64,000 bases of DNA from Terriglobia bacterium (lineage in GTDB: Bacteria; Acidobacteriota; Terriglobia; Terriglobales; SCQP01): positions 1 through 64,000 of the forward strand of contig JAJPKR010000014.1 of assembly GCA_021323595.1 (NCBI GenBank), written 5' to 3'. The notes below the pieces were generated by a model that did not search any database, was not told where the DNA came from, and saw only the letters and a program-made list of their open reading frames with translations. Shown here piece after piece: positions 52,594 to 59,910 of this stretch; within the stretch, counting starts at the first letter, position 1, and each line of letters opens with the position of its first letter. The translations under genes and the position numbers were made by a program.

Positions 52594-53100
52594 ATGCGGA
52601 GAGTCATCACAGCGGCGGCGCTCACGATTGCGCTCGGCGCATTCCAGGCCGCCTTGGGAGGGACGATTCCATGGGACGGCTGCAGCGGGCTCGCCTGGGC
52701 GGCGGCGCCGGGCGAGCTCGGGAGCGCCCCCGGCGGGCTGTGCGCGGCGGCGGGCAGCGCCAGGCCGGTCGGGCTCGCTCCGCGGCAGCGCGGCGAGCGG
52801 GGAGCGCTGGCCGCCCGGCCATCAGCATTCTGGCGCCAGGGATGGCCGCTGGAGACAGAGGCGAGCCGGCGCCTCGAGCGGCCGCTTGGGCTGACCACAC
52901 ATGCGGGCGCGCCGCTTGGTTCCCTGGCCGGCGCCCGGCACGGGGCTCGCGCCGCGGGCATCTGGAACCAGGCGCAGGACGAATTCGACGACGGCACGCC
53001 GGCGGCGGAGCCTAAGAGCTTGAGCTTTTTGGCGCTGGGCGTGGCGCTGCTGGGCGGCGTGGGATGGCGGCGCAGAAGGCTGGCGCAAGGGCGGGGGTAG
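52594..53100 (+). CDS. PEP-CTERM-like exported protein (variant sorting signal)
   Basis: This 168-residue protein starts at the ATG at 52594, six bases after GGGAGG. A signal peptide (VITAAALTIALGAFQAALGG) is followed by a Gly/Ala/Arg-rich region without recognised domains. The C-terminus ends EPKSLSFLALGVALLGGVGWRRRR, a tripartite signal of short motif, hydrophobic helix and Arg cluster as in PEP-CTERM proteins, but with AEPK in place of the usual PEP. The long compositionally biased middle and the modified motif lower the certainty. It follows the NtrC-family gene by 214 bases. Confidence 0.6.
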   Translation: MRRVITAAALTIALGAFQAALGGTIPWDGCSGLAWAAAPGELGSAPGGLCAAAGSARPVGLAPRQRGERGALAARPSAFWRQGWPLETEASRRLERPLGLTTHAGAPLGSLAGARHGARAAGIWNQAQDEFDDGTPAAEPKSLSFLALGVALLGGVGWRRRRLAQGRG

Positions 53101-53225
53101 ATCGGCCGCCGCGGACTCGCCAAACGGCGTCACCAGGGGACGCCGCGAGACAAGCACGGCGGGAGGGGCGCGCTTGCGCTCAGCGCGAAGGGACAACATC
53201 CCCGCGGGGAGGTGCAAGACATTGT

Positions 53226-53284
53226 ATTCCAATTCTGATATATACTCGCGGGGACAGCGGCGATGCCGCCAGAGCGATTGGAAT
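53226..53284 (+). promoter_or_regulatory. AT-rich promoter-like patch with flanking inverted repeat
   Basis: Before the second PEP-CTERM gene there is an extended -10 type sequence, TGATATATACT (53236-53246). Exact inverted repeats ATTCCAAT (53226-53233) and ATTGGAAT (53277-53284) enclose it together with a GCGGC-GAT-GCCGC hairpin (53257-53269). This could be a sigma-70 promoter with an operator. No sigma-54 match with correct spacing was found here. Confidence 0.35.
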
Positions 53285-53336
53285 CGCGCTCCTTACACCG
53301 AGAAGGGGCGGAGCGAGTTGGGAAACGGGGTTAGGA

Positions 53337-54047
53337 ATGAAACGATGCCTGGCAGTGCTGGTCTTGCTCACGAGCGTGAGCCTTGGCGCCGCCTTCGCGG
53401 GCACCATCAACATCGGCAACGGCGCCACCGGTTCCAATCCGACCGGCTTGAATCAGCCTTTGTCGCCGGTTCTCGTCGGCAATGGGAGTGACATAAGCGT
53501 TTACCTGCAAGGCAGCGCGGCGATCACGAACACGTTTTTGCTGGCGCTGATTGTGCCGAACGTCACCGCTGGGACGGGAGTGAACAGTCCAGCGAGCCTG
53601 ACCCTTTACGGGAGCTTTCCCGGCGGTTCGACACCGTGCCCGGCGTGCGCGATCGGCAGCCTGACATTCCAGGGAACGCTGAGCAGCACCTCAGGGACGA
53701 AGCTCAGCGGGCTCGGCGGGGCGCTTGCCAATTTCAGCGATTCGCTCAATGCCACGAATTTCGACACGTTCGATCATTCGGCCGGCGTGACGCCGATGTC
53801 CTTCGGCGTTTATACGTGGACGATTACCACCGGAGAGCTCTCGGGCTCGAACCATCCTTTGATCGATTTCTCGATTCCGGAGGGCGAGCTCAATGGGAGC
53901 ATTTTCGCGGCGCTCACCGACAACGGGAATTCGACCGTTTGGACGAATTCCGGCGGCGTGGAGACACCCGAACCGGCGACGGCGGCGTTGCTGGCGATCG
54001 GCCTTTTGCTGGCCGGCTTCGTCGCTCGCAAGCGGCAACCCGCCTAG
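53337..54047 (+). CDS. PEP-CTERM sorting-domain protein
   Basis: This 236-residue protein starts at the ATG at 53337. The signal peptide is RCLAVLVLLTSVSLGAAFAG. The mature part is Gly/Ser/Thr-rich with beta-type sequence and no known enzyme domain. The end is ETPEPATAALLAIGLLLAGFVARKRQPA in character: a canonical PEP motif, a hydrophobic helix and a basic tail. Such proteins are exported and processed by an exosortase, often as part of extracellular matrix or cell surface. No exosortase gene is in the window. A strong terminator follows at 54073. Confidence 0.9.
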   Translation: MKRCLAVLVLLTSVSLGAAFAGTINIGNGATGSNPTGLNQPLSPVLVGNGSDISVYLQGSAAITNTFLLALIVPNVTAGTGVNSPASLTLYGSFPGGSTPCPACAIGSLTFQGTLSSTSGTKLSGLGGALANFSDSLNATNFDTFDHSAGVTPMSFGVYTWTITTGELSGSNHPLIDFSIPEGELNGSIFAALTDNGNSTVWTNSGGVETPEPATAALLAIGLLLAGFVARKRQPA

Positions 54048-54072
54048 CTGGAATCGAGTACGCGCGATGATC

Positions 54073-54102
54073 AGGGCCGCCGCGCTCGCGCGCGGCGGCC
54101 TT
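54073..54102 (+). terminator. Intrinsic terminator after the PEP-CTERM gene
   Basis: GGCCGCCGCG (54073-54082) and CGCGGCGGCC (54089-54098) form a perfect 10-bp stem with a six-base loop, followed by TTTT. It ends the plus-strand unit. The converging HtrA gene stops at 54120. Confidence 0.9.
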
Positions 54103-54119
54103 TTATGTTGCGGCCGCGC

Positions 54120-55265
54120 TCACAAGTTCATGGATTCGGCGCGGCCCAACGTCACGCGCAGGGTCATCTGGCGGCCGCCGCGAAAGATCGTGAGCGTCAC
54201 TTGTTCGCCCGCATGCTTGGTCACGAGCAGGCGCGCGATATCGTCGGGAGATTCCACCGGCTCGCCATCGAGAGCGACGATGATGTCTCCGCCGAATTTC
54301 ACCGGCGTGTTGCCGATATAGCCGGGTTCCGTGCCGCCGCGCAGGCCGGCCCGCGCGGCCGGCGAGCCGGGGGGCGCGCTCAAGACCAGGACGCCATGGT
54401 CCACCGGCAAGTTCAGTTGTTCGGCCATGTCCGAAGATATCGGGTAGCCGGTGATTCCCAGCGTGGGGCGATTCACGTGGCCGGTGGTGATCAAGTCGTG
54501 CAAGACCGCCTTGGCCAAATTGATGGGAATGGCAAAACCGATTCCGATATTCGAACCGGTCTGCGAATAGATGGCGCTATCGATGCCGATGACCTGGCCC
54601 TCGCTGTTCAGGAGCGGCCCACCACTGTTGCCGGGATTGATCGGGGCGGCGGTCTGAATGGCGTTGTCGATATTGACTCCGCCAGAGGGATCGCGCACGG
54701 TGCGAATCGAGCTGATAATGCCTTGCGTCATCGTGCCGGGCAAGCCATAGGGATTGCCGATCGCCAGCACGTCTTGCCCCACCTGCAAATTGCTGGAATC
54801 GCCCAGGGTGACGGCCGGCAAATGCGCGGCAGGGATCTTGATCACCGCCAGATCGAGATCCGGCGCGGTACCCACGACCTGAGCCGAATAGCGGTGGGTT
54901 TCGTTTCTACGCGGCGTCCAGGCGACGCGCAGGCGCTGCGCGTCGCGGATGACGTGGTAGTTGGTGAGGATATAGCCGCCGGGATTGATAATGAAGCCGG
55001 AACCCTGGCCGGATTCCGGCACTGGGCCAAACAGGAGATCGAACGCGATGATTTGGGTGGTAATGTTCACCACCGACGGCCGCACTCGCTTATAGATTGC
55101 GATGTTGCGCAACTCGTTAGCTTCGAAATGCGTCTGCGGCGCCGATTCGATCAAAGGGACATCGGCGCGGACCAAGCGCGGCGACTCGTGGCGCAGCGAG
55201 GTGTAGAGGGCAAAAGCACCCGCCAGGATCAGGGCGAGGGCCAACGGGCGAGCTAGCCGGCTCAT
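54120..55265 (-). CDS. HtrA/DegP-type trypsin-like serine protease
   Basis: This 381-residue protein starts at the ATG at 55265 (MSRLARPLALALILAGAFALY), where the N-terminus is a signal anchor. The S1C protease domain has the triad His in ILTNYHVIRDAQ, Asp in APDLDLAVIKI and Ser in INPGNSGGPLLNSEG. A single PDZ domain lies at about 290-375 (LSAPPGSPAARAGLRGG, GGDIIVALDGEPVESPDDIA). One PDZ fits the DegS/HhoA-like layout. It acts in envelope protein quality control. Transcribed alone; its upstream region is the long non-coding stretch. Confidence 0.95.
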   Translation of the reverse strand: MSRLARPLALALILAGAFALYTSLRHESPRLVRADVPLIESAPQTHFEANELRNIAIYKRVRPSVVNITTQIIAFDLLFGPVPESGQGSGFIINPGGYILTNYHVIRDAQRLRVAWTPRRNETHRYSAQVVGTAPDLDLAVIKIPAAHLPAVTLGDSSNLQVGQDVLAIGNPYGLPGTMTQGIISSIRTVRDPSGGVNIDNAIQTAAPINPGNSGGPLLNSEGQVIGIDSAIYSQTGSNIGIGFAIPINLAKAVLHDLITTGHVNRPTLGITGYPISSDMAEQLNLPVDHGVLVLSAPPGSPAARAGLRGGTEPGYIGNTPVKFGGDIIVALDGEPVESPDDIARLLVTKHAGEQVTLTIFRGGRQMTLRVTLGRAESMNL

Positions 55266-55965
55266 GGCAATAGAGTACAAGGCGTGGTCGCGGCGGTACA
55301 GCGACTCGTCGCGGATGCAGGGTCCCAGCCCGCGACACGCGACGCGTTCGTCCGGTTCGCGGACCGTAGCCGTTGGTTCAATGAGGCGGCGGGCGATGAC
55401 CGGAAAGAAACCGCCGGGCCGGGGAACCGAAGGCATTCATCCGAAAAATTGCAAGCTGCAACCACGGTGAGAGATGGGATCCGGGTCGAAGGCACGGGTA
55501 GTACACCACCGCGGGGCACATCAAGAATCCATGAACCTGCGGACCTTAAGCTCGTTGAATCAGTTCTGAAGGAAGCCGCCGTTGCTCCTGCCCTCCTGTG
55601 GGGGCGTGAGGGGCCCGAGCAGTGCCGCGAACGCGAGCGCTCAACGCCAGCGCCCTGGCGTTTCGAGACATCCTTTACGCGATAGGAAGCCCCCAGAAGG
55701 GGGGAGACCAGCACGCGTGCGGCCCGAGCGCCGGATCCATGAGATAAGTTGCTGGTTCGCAATGACTTAAATGTTGACCACACGCCTTAGCAGCGGCCGA
55801 AAAAATGGTCTCCTGGTCGGAAGTACAGGTCAACGGGGGCGATGCGGAAGCGGCGGGCGCCGAACTCATAACTCATTAGCGGGACTCAACTTACGGTTAG
55901 GATTTCGCCGCGACGGAACGACTCGCAGTGTTGAGCTTCCCAACGGGGGGCACCCAAGCTCGGCC

Positions 55966-55979
55966 ACCCAAATTTGGGT
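55966..55979. repeat. Perfect 14-bp palindrome
   Basis: ACCCAAATTTGGGT is fully self-complementary and stands in the gene-free region. It could be a protein-binding site, but no gene start lies close by. Confidence 0.5.
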
Positions 55980-55989
55980 ACACAAAATG

Positions 55990-56021
55990 GAGGGAATCGG
56001 AGCGCGGGCGATTCCCTCTTT
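55990..56021. other. Strong stem-loop in the gene-free region
   Basis: GAGGGAATCG (55990-55999) and CGATTCCCTC (56009-56018) form a perfect 10-bp stem with a nine-base loop, then TTT on the plus strand. On the minus strand it is followed by CCATTTTG. It could be a terminator for an unannotated transcript or part of a structured RNA. Confidence 0.5.
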
Positions 56022-56173
56022 GCCGGAAATGGCGAAGCGAGGTCGAGTCTTCAAATTGTCAAACAGCGGGCGGAGCGCGCCGACTGCCGCGTCCCGCGGA
56101 GGCTACCCCTGGGGGGCCTCATAAGTAGGATTCAGATTGGACCGGCAGAGTTGGCCGGGGTAAAGCGATGGCA

Positions 56174-56212
56174 GGAGGCAGCGGAGGCTACGGAGGCTGC
56201 GGAGGCGGAGGC
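56174..56212. repeat. Short tandem repeat GGAGGCNNC
   Basis: GGAGGC recurs at 56174, 56183, 56192 and 56201 with a 9-base period, and once more at 56207. No coding frame through it is supported. Confidence 0.7.
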
Positions 56213-56280
56213 GAGACGGAGGTCCATCCACGGCTGGCGGCCGCGGCGAACAGCCACGGCGACCTGGCATCCGGTAAGGG

Positions 56281-56889
56281 TTAGTGGCCGACAGCCAAGC
56301 TACGCAATTCGGAAAACAGATCCCGAACCTGGTGGCGAGTGGCCTCAAGCGGGCCGGAGTTGTCGATGATAAAGTCGGCGTGGCGCGCCTTCTGCTTGTC
56401 GGGCCATTGCGCGGCCAGTCGCGCCTCGGCTTCGGCGCGCGTGCCGCGGCCGCGCGCCAAGAAGCGTTGGATTTTCTGCTCGCGATCGCAAGTCACGACC
56501 ACGACGCGATCGTAGCGCCGCGCCGAGCCGGCCTCGAGCGCCACCGCGGCTTCGACGACCGCCAGCGGCTGGCCGGCTTTCTCCAGTTCCGCGAGCCGGC
56601 GATCGATCTCCGCCTGAATCGGCGGATGCAAGACGGCGTTGAGCACGCGGGTTGCGGCAGGATCGGCGAAGGCGAGCCTTGCCAGGGCGGCGCGGTTCAC
56701 CGCGCCATCGGATTCGAGGATCGCCGGCCCGAACGCGTTCACAAGCGCCGCCGCGGTCGGCGTGCCCGCGGCCAGGAATTCGTGGCCGATGGCATCGGCA
56801 TCCAAGACCGGAACGCCCATCGCCCCCAGCCAGCCGGCGACCGTGCTTTTGCCGCTGCAAAGCCCGCCGGTCAGCAGCACCCGCCACAC
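56281..56889 (-). CDS. coaE: Dephospho-CoA kinase
   Basis: This 202-residue protein starts at a GTG at 56889 behind GGGAGG. It has VLLTGGLCSGKSTVAGWL with the P-loop, PVLDADAIGHEFLA, NRAALARLAFADPAATRVLNAVLHPPI and VVVVTCDREQKIQRFLAR, all diagnostic of CoaE. It makes the last step of CoA synthesis, phosphorylating the ribose 3'-hydroxyl. It follows folD by 16 bases on the same strand and is probably co-transcribed. Confidence 0.95.
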   Translation of the reverse strand: MWRVLLTGGLCSGKSTVAGWLGAMGVPVLDADAIGHEFLAAGTPTAAALVNAFGPAILESDGAVNRAALARLAFADPAATRVLNAVLHPPIQAEIDRRLAELEKAGQPLAVVEAAVALEAGSARRYDRVVVVTCDREQKIQRFLARGRGTRAEAEARLAAQWPDKQKARHADFIIDNSGPLEATRHQVRDLFSELRSLAVGH

Positions 56890-56905
56890 GAGGAAACCTC
56901 CCGGA

Positions 56906-57823
56906 TCACCGGCGCCGCAGCTCGGCGGCGGCGACGGTATTGGCCATGAGCATGGCGATGGTGAGGGGGCCGACGCCGCCGGGGACGGGGGTGAAGGCGG
57001 AGGCGAGCTCGCGCACGGCGACGGGATCCACGTCGCCGATCCAAGTCGAACCCCGGCGCTCGAACTCGGCCAAGCGCCTGGGATCGGCGGCGAAGAAGCG
57101 TTCGACCTCGGCGCGCTCGGTGAGCTTGTTGCTGCCCACATCCACGACCACGGCGCCGGGCTTGATATGTTCGCGGCCCAGGAGCCCCGGCCGGCCGACG
57201 GCGGCAACGAGCAGATCGGCGCGGCGGCAGACGGCGGCGAGGTCGCGAGTGCGGGAATGGGCGATGGTCACGGTGGCATCGTGGCGGAGCAGCAGCAACG
57301 CCATGGGTTTGCCCACGATGTCGCTGCGGCCGACGACGACGGCGTTTTGGCCGGCAACGGGGATGCCGGAGCGCTGGAGCATGGCCATGATGCCCGCCGG
57401 CGTGCAAGGGAGAAAGCCGGGGCGGCCGGCGACGAGGTTGCCGACGTTGATGGGATGAAAGCCATCCACGTCCTTGCCGGGATCGACGGCGACCAGCACG
57501 CGTTGCGCGTCCACCTGCGGCGGCAGCGGCAACTGCACCAAGATGCCGTCCACGGCGGGATCGGCGTTGAGGCCGCAGACGATTTCGAGGACATCCTCGG
57601 TGGTCGCCGCGACGGGGCGAATCACCTCGATGGAACGAATGCCCAGTTCCGCGCCCGCCCTCACCTTGCTGCGCACGTAGAGGGCGGAAGCGGGATTATC
57701 GCCGACCAGCACCACGGCGAGGCAGGGTGCGCGGCCGGCGGCGGCGAGCGCGGCCACGCGGTCTTTCAATTCGCCGCGAATTTCGGCGGCAATCGCCGCG
57801 CCGTCGATTTTCCGCGCGCTCAT
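56906..57823 (-). CDS. folD: Methylenetetrahydrofolate dehydrogenase/cyclohydrolase
   Basis: This 305-residue protein starts at the ATG at 57823. It has LAVVLVGDNPASALYVRSKVRAG (with the catalytic Tyr and Lys), DGILVQLPLPPQVDAQ, KDVDGFHPINVG, FLPCTPAGIMAML and GRSDIVGKPMALLLL. FolD interconverts methylene-, methenyl- and formyl-tetrahydrofolate with NADP, and so takes up the product of the glycine cleavage genes at 10.3-14.7 kb. Its start lies only 29 bases from the likely start of the divergent GH57 gene. Confidence 0.97.
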   Translation of the reverse strand: MSARKIDGAAIAAEIRGELKDRVAALAAAGRAPCLAVVLVGDNPASALYVRSKVRAGAELGIRSIEVIRPVAATTEDVLEIVCGLNADPAVDGILVQLPLPPQVDAQRVLVAVDPGKDVDGFHPINVGNLVAGRPGFLPCTPAGIMAMLQRSGIPVAGQNAVVVGRSDIVGKPMALLLLRHDATVTIAHSRTRDLAAVCRRADLLVAAVGRPGLLGREHIKPGAVVVDVGSNKLTERAEVERFFAADPRRLAEFERRGSTWIGDVDPVAVRELASAFTPVPGGVGPLTIAMLMANTVAAAELRRR

Positions 57824-57852
57824 CGTCCCGCGTGCAGTTTAACATTCTCGAC

Positions 57853-59850
57853 GTGAGCCTCACGCTGGCGCTGGTCTTGCACGCCCATCAGCCGGTGGAC
57901 AACTTCGATTCCGTCATCGAAGAAGCCTACCGAACCTCTTATGAACCCTTTCTCGCGGCCGCGGAGCGCCATCCGGGACTGCGGCTGACGCTGCATTTCA
58001 GCGGCTGGCTGCTGGCCTGGCTGCGCGCGCGGCATCCCGATTACATCGCCCGCCTGAACCATGGCCTGCAAGCCGGGCGGCTGGAGATCCTGGGCGGCGG
58101 CTATTACGAGCCGGTTTTGGCCGCGATTCCAGAACGGGACCGGCGGCTGCAACTCGAGCGCATGCGCGAGTTGGTGGCGACGACCTTCGGCCGACAGCCG
58201 CGCGGCGCATGGCTGGCGGAACGCGTCTGGGAGCCCGACTTGCCCGCCACGCTGGCGGCCGCGGGGTTCGAGTACACGGTCGTGGACGACACGCATCTGC
58301 TGATGACCGGCCTGGAGCCGGAGCAAACCTACGGCTATTTCATCGCCGAGTCCGGCGGCGCGGCCATCAAGCTGGTTCCCTCCAACCGCTTTTTGCGCTT
58401 CGCGATTCCTTTCCAAGCGGAGCACGAATCGCTGGAGTTCTTGGCCGCAGCGGCGCGGGATCAGCCCGGCGCCTTGCTGGTGATGGCGGACGACCTGGAG
58501 AAGTTCGGGACGTGGCCACACACCTATGAGCACGTGATCGCGGGCGGCTGGCTCGAGCGCTTTTTCGAACGACTCGATGCGAGCAGCGGCTGGCTGAGCA
58601 CGGCCACGCTCGGCGCAGCGCTCGCCGCCTCGCCCGCCTTGGGCCTGGCATCGCCGCCCACGGCCTCCTATGAAGAGATGATGCAATGGGCGCTGCCGGC
58701 GGCGGCAGGCGCGCGCTTGGCGGCGGCGCGCGCCGATCCGGCCACGGCACCATACCGGCGTTTTTTGGCGGGCGCGCCGTGGCGCAATTTCTTCTCGAAA
58801 TACCCGGAATCCAACGCTCTTCATCAGTACGCGCTCGAGCTGAGCGAGCGCGCCGCCGCCGCGCAGGACGGCGAGGCGCAAGAGGAAATTCTCGCCGCCG
58901 AATGCAACGACGCTTACTGGCACGGCCTTTTCGGCGGCCTTTACGCACCGCATCTGCGCAATGCCGCTTACACGCACTTGCTGCGCGCCGAGGCGAGGCT
59001 GCCGGCGCACGAAGCGCGGCATGGCGACTTGGATCGCAACGGGGGCGAAGTCGCGGTCTTGCGCAATCGCCAAACGCGATTGGTGATCGAAGCCTCCGAT
59101 GGCGGCGTGGTCCGCGAGCTCGATTGGCTGCCCGCCGCCGCCAATGTAATCAATTCCCTGGCCCGCCGGCCCGAGGCGTATCACGAGCAGATTCGGGCCC
59201 AGATCGCCACCAATCCCGCGCGGCTGCCGGGCGGCGCGGCGGCGCCCGGCGCCGAGCTCAGCGCTTTGCTGCAATACGATCGTTACCGGCGCGCATGCCA
59301 TCGCTTGTACTTGTTTCCCGCCGAGAAGACCTTCGCGGACTTCTTGCGCCTGGCGCTGGCGGAAGATCCCGTCCTCGCCGGCGGGCGCTTCACGCTGGAA
59401 TCGCTAGCGGCGGGAAGCGCCGTCCTGGCCGTCCCGGGCAACGCGGCGCGCAAGCGGTTCGCGCTGAGCGCGGAAGGCAAGCTCGATTGCACGTTCGAAT
59501 GTCCCAGCGCGAAACCGGGGTTGGCCGCGGGCGTCGAAATGGTTTTCAACTTGTTAGCGCCGCAAGCCTCGGATCGCGCCATCGTGGCCGGGAGCGAGCG
59601 GCTGAGGCTCGACGCGGAAACGGAAGTGGCGGGCGAGACGCTCGCCTTCGAAGATGGCTGGCGGCGCCTGCGCATCGTGCTGCGCGCCCCGGGCGCCAGG
59701 AGCTGGTGGCTGCGGCCGATCCATACGGTTTCGCAGTCGGAGAGCGGCTATGAGAAGGTGTATCAGGGCAGCGTGGCGATGGCGGTTTGGCGCGCGGCGC
59801 CGGCGTTATTCCAGGTCAGCGTCGAGTTCCTGCCGTTGGCCACGCCATGA
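57853..59850 (+). CDS. GH57 family alpha-amylase/4-alpha-glucanotransferase
   Basis: This 665-residue protein starts at the GTG at 57853 (LTLALVLHAHQPVDNF), matching the family N-terminus; a GTG at 57832 would add seven residues. GH57 motifs in order: HAHQPV; LEILGGGYYEPVLAA; WLAERVWEPDLP with the nucleophile Glu; VMADDLEKFG with the acid/base Asp; and YWHGLFGGLYAPHLR. The second half has the DUF1925/DUF1926-type beta domains. This layout is that of 4-alpha-glucanotransferases and amylases acting on intracellular glucans. No signal peptide is seen. It may act with the debranching-type enzyme at 27.7 kb, though the genes are far apart. Confidence 0.93.
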   Translation: MSLTLALVLHAHQPVDNFDSVIEEAYRTSYEPFLAAAERHPGLRLTLHFSGWLLAWLRARHPDYIARLNHGLQAGRLEILGGGYYEPVLAAIPERDRRLQLERMRELVATTFGRQPRGAWLAERVWEPDLPATLAAAGFEYTVVDDTHLLMTGLEPEQTYGYFIAESGGAAIKLVPSNRFLRFAIPFQAEHESLEFLAAAARDQPGALLVMADDLEKFGTWPHTYEHVIAGGWLERFFERLDASSGWLSTATLGAALAASPALGLASPPTASYEEMMQWALPAAAGARLAAARADPATAPYRRFLAGAPWRNFFSKYPESNALHQYALELSERAAAAQDGEAQEEILAAECNDAYWHGLFGGLYAPHLRNAAYTHLLRAEARLPAHEARHGDLDRNGGEVAVLRNRQTRLVIEASDGGVVRELDWLPAAANVINSLARRPEAYHEQIRAQIATNPARLPGGAAAPGAELSALLQYDRYRRACHRLYLFPAEKTFADFLRLALAEDPVLAGGRFTLESLAAGSAVLAVPGNAARKRFALSAEGKLDCTFECPSAKPGLAAGVEMVFNLLAPQASDRAIVAGSERLRLDAETEVAGETLAFEDGWRRLRIVLRAPGARSWWLRPIHTVSQSESGYEKVYQGSVAMAVWRAAPALFQVSVEFLPLATP

Positions 59851-59910
59851 CATACTGAGCTTCGCCGCCGGGGTTCTCACGAGCGCGGCCCCGCGGACAA
59901 TGCCGCGTTC

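Larger units (their letters stand above)
55266..56280. other. 1-kb gene-free region with palindromes
   Basis: This is the longest stretch without a supported gene. All reading frames are short and look random, and base composition is less GC-rich than in the neighbouring genes. It holds a 14-bp perfect palindrome (55966-55979), a 10-bp stem-loop (55990-56021) and a 9-base tandem repeat (56174-56212). I looked for RNase P RNA, SRP RNA, tmRNA and tRNA signatures and found none. It may hold an unrecognised RNA or be decayed sequence. Confidence 0.5.

Noticed and set aside
55700-56280. RNase P RNA, SRP RNA or tmRNA in the gene-free region
   Set aside because: The conserved cores of these RNAs were looked for on both strands and are absent.
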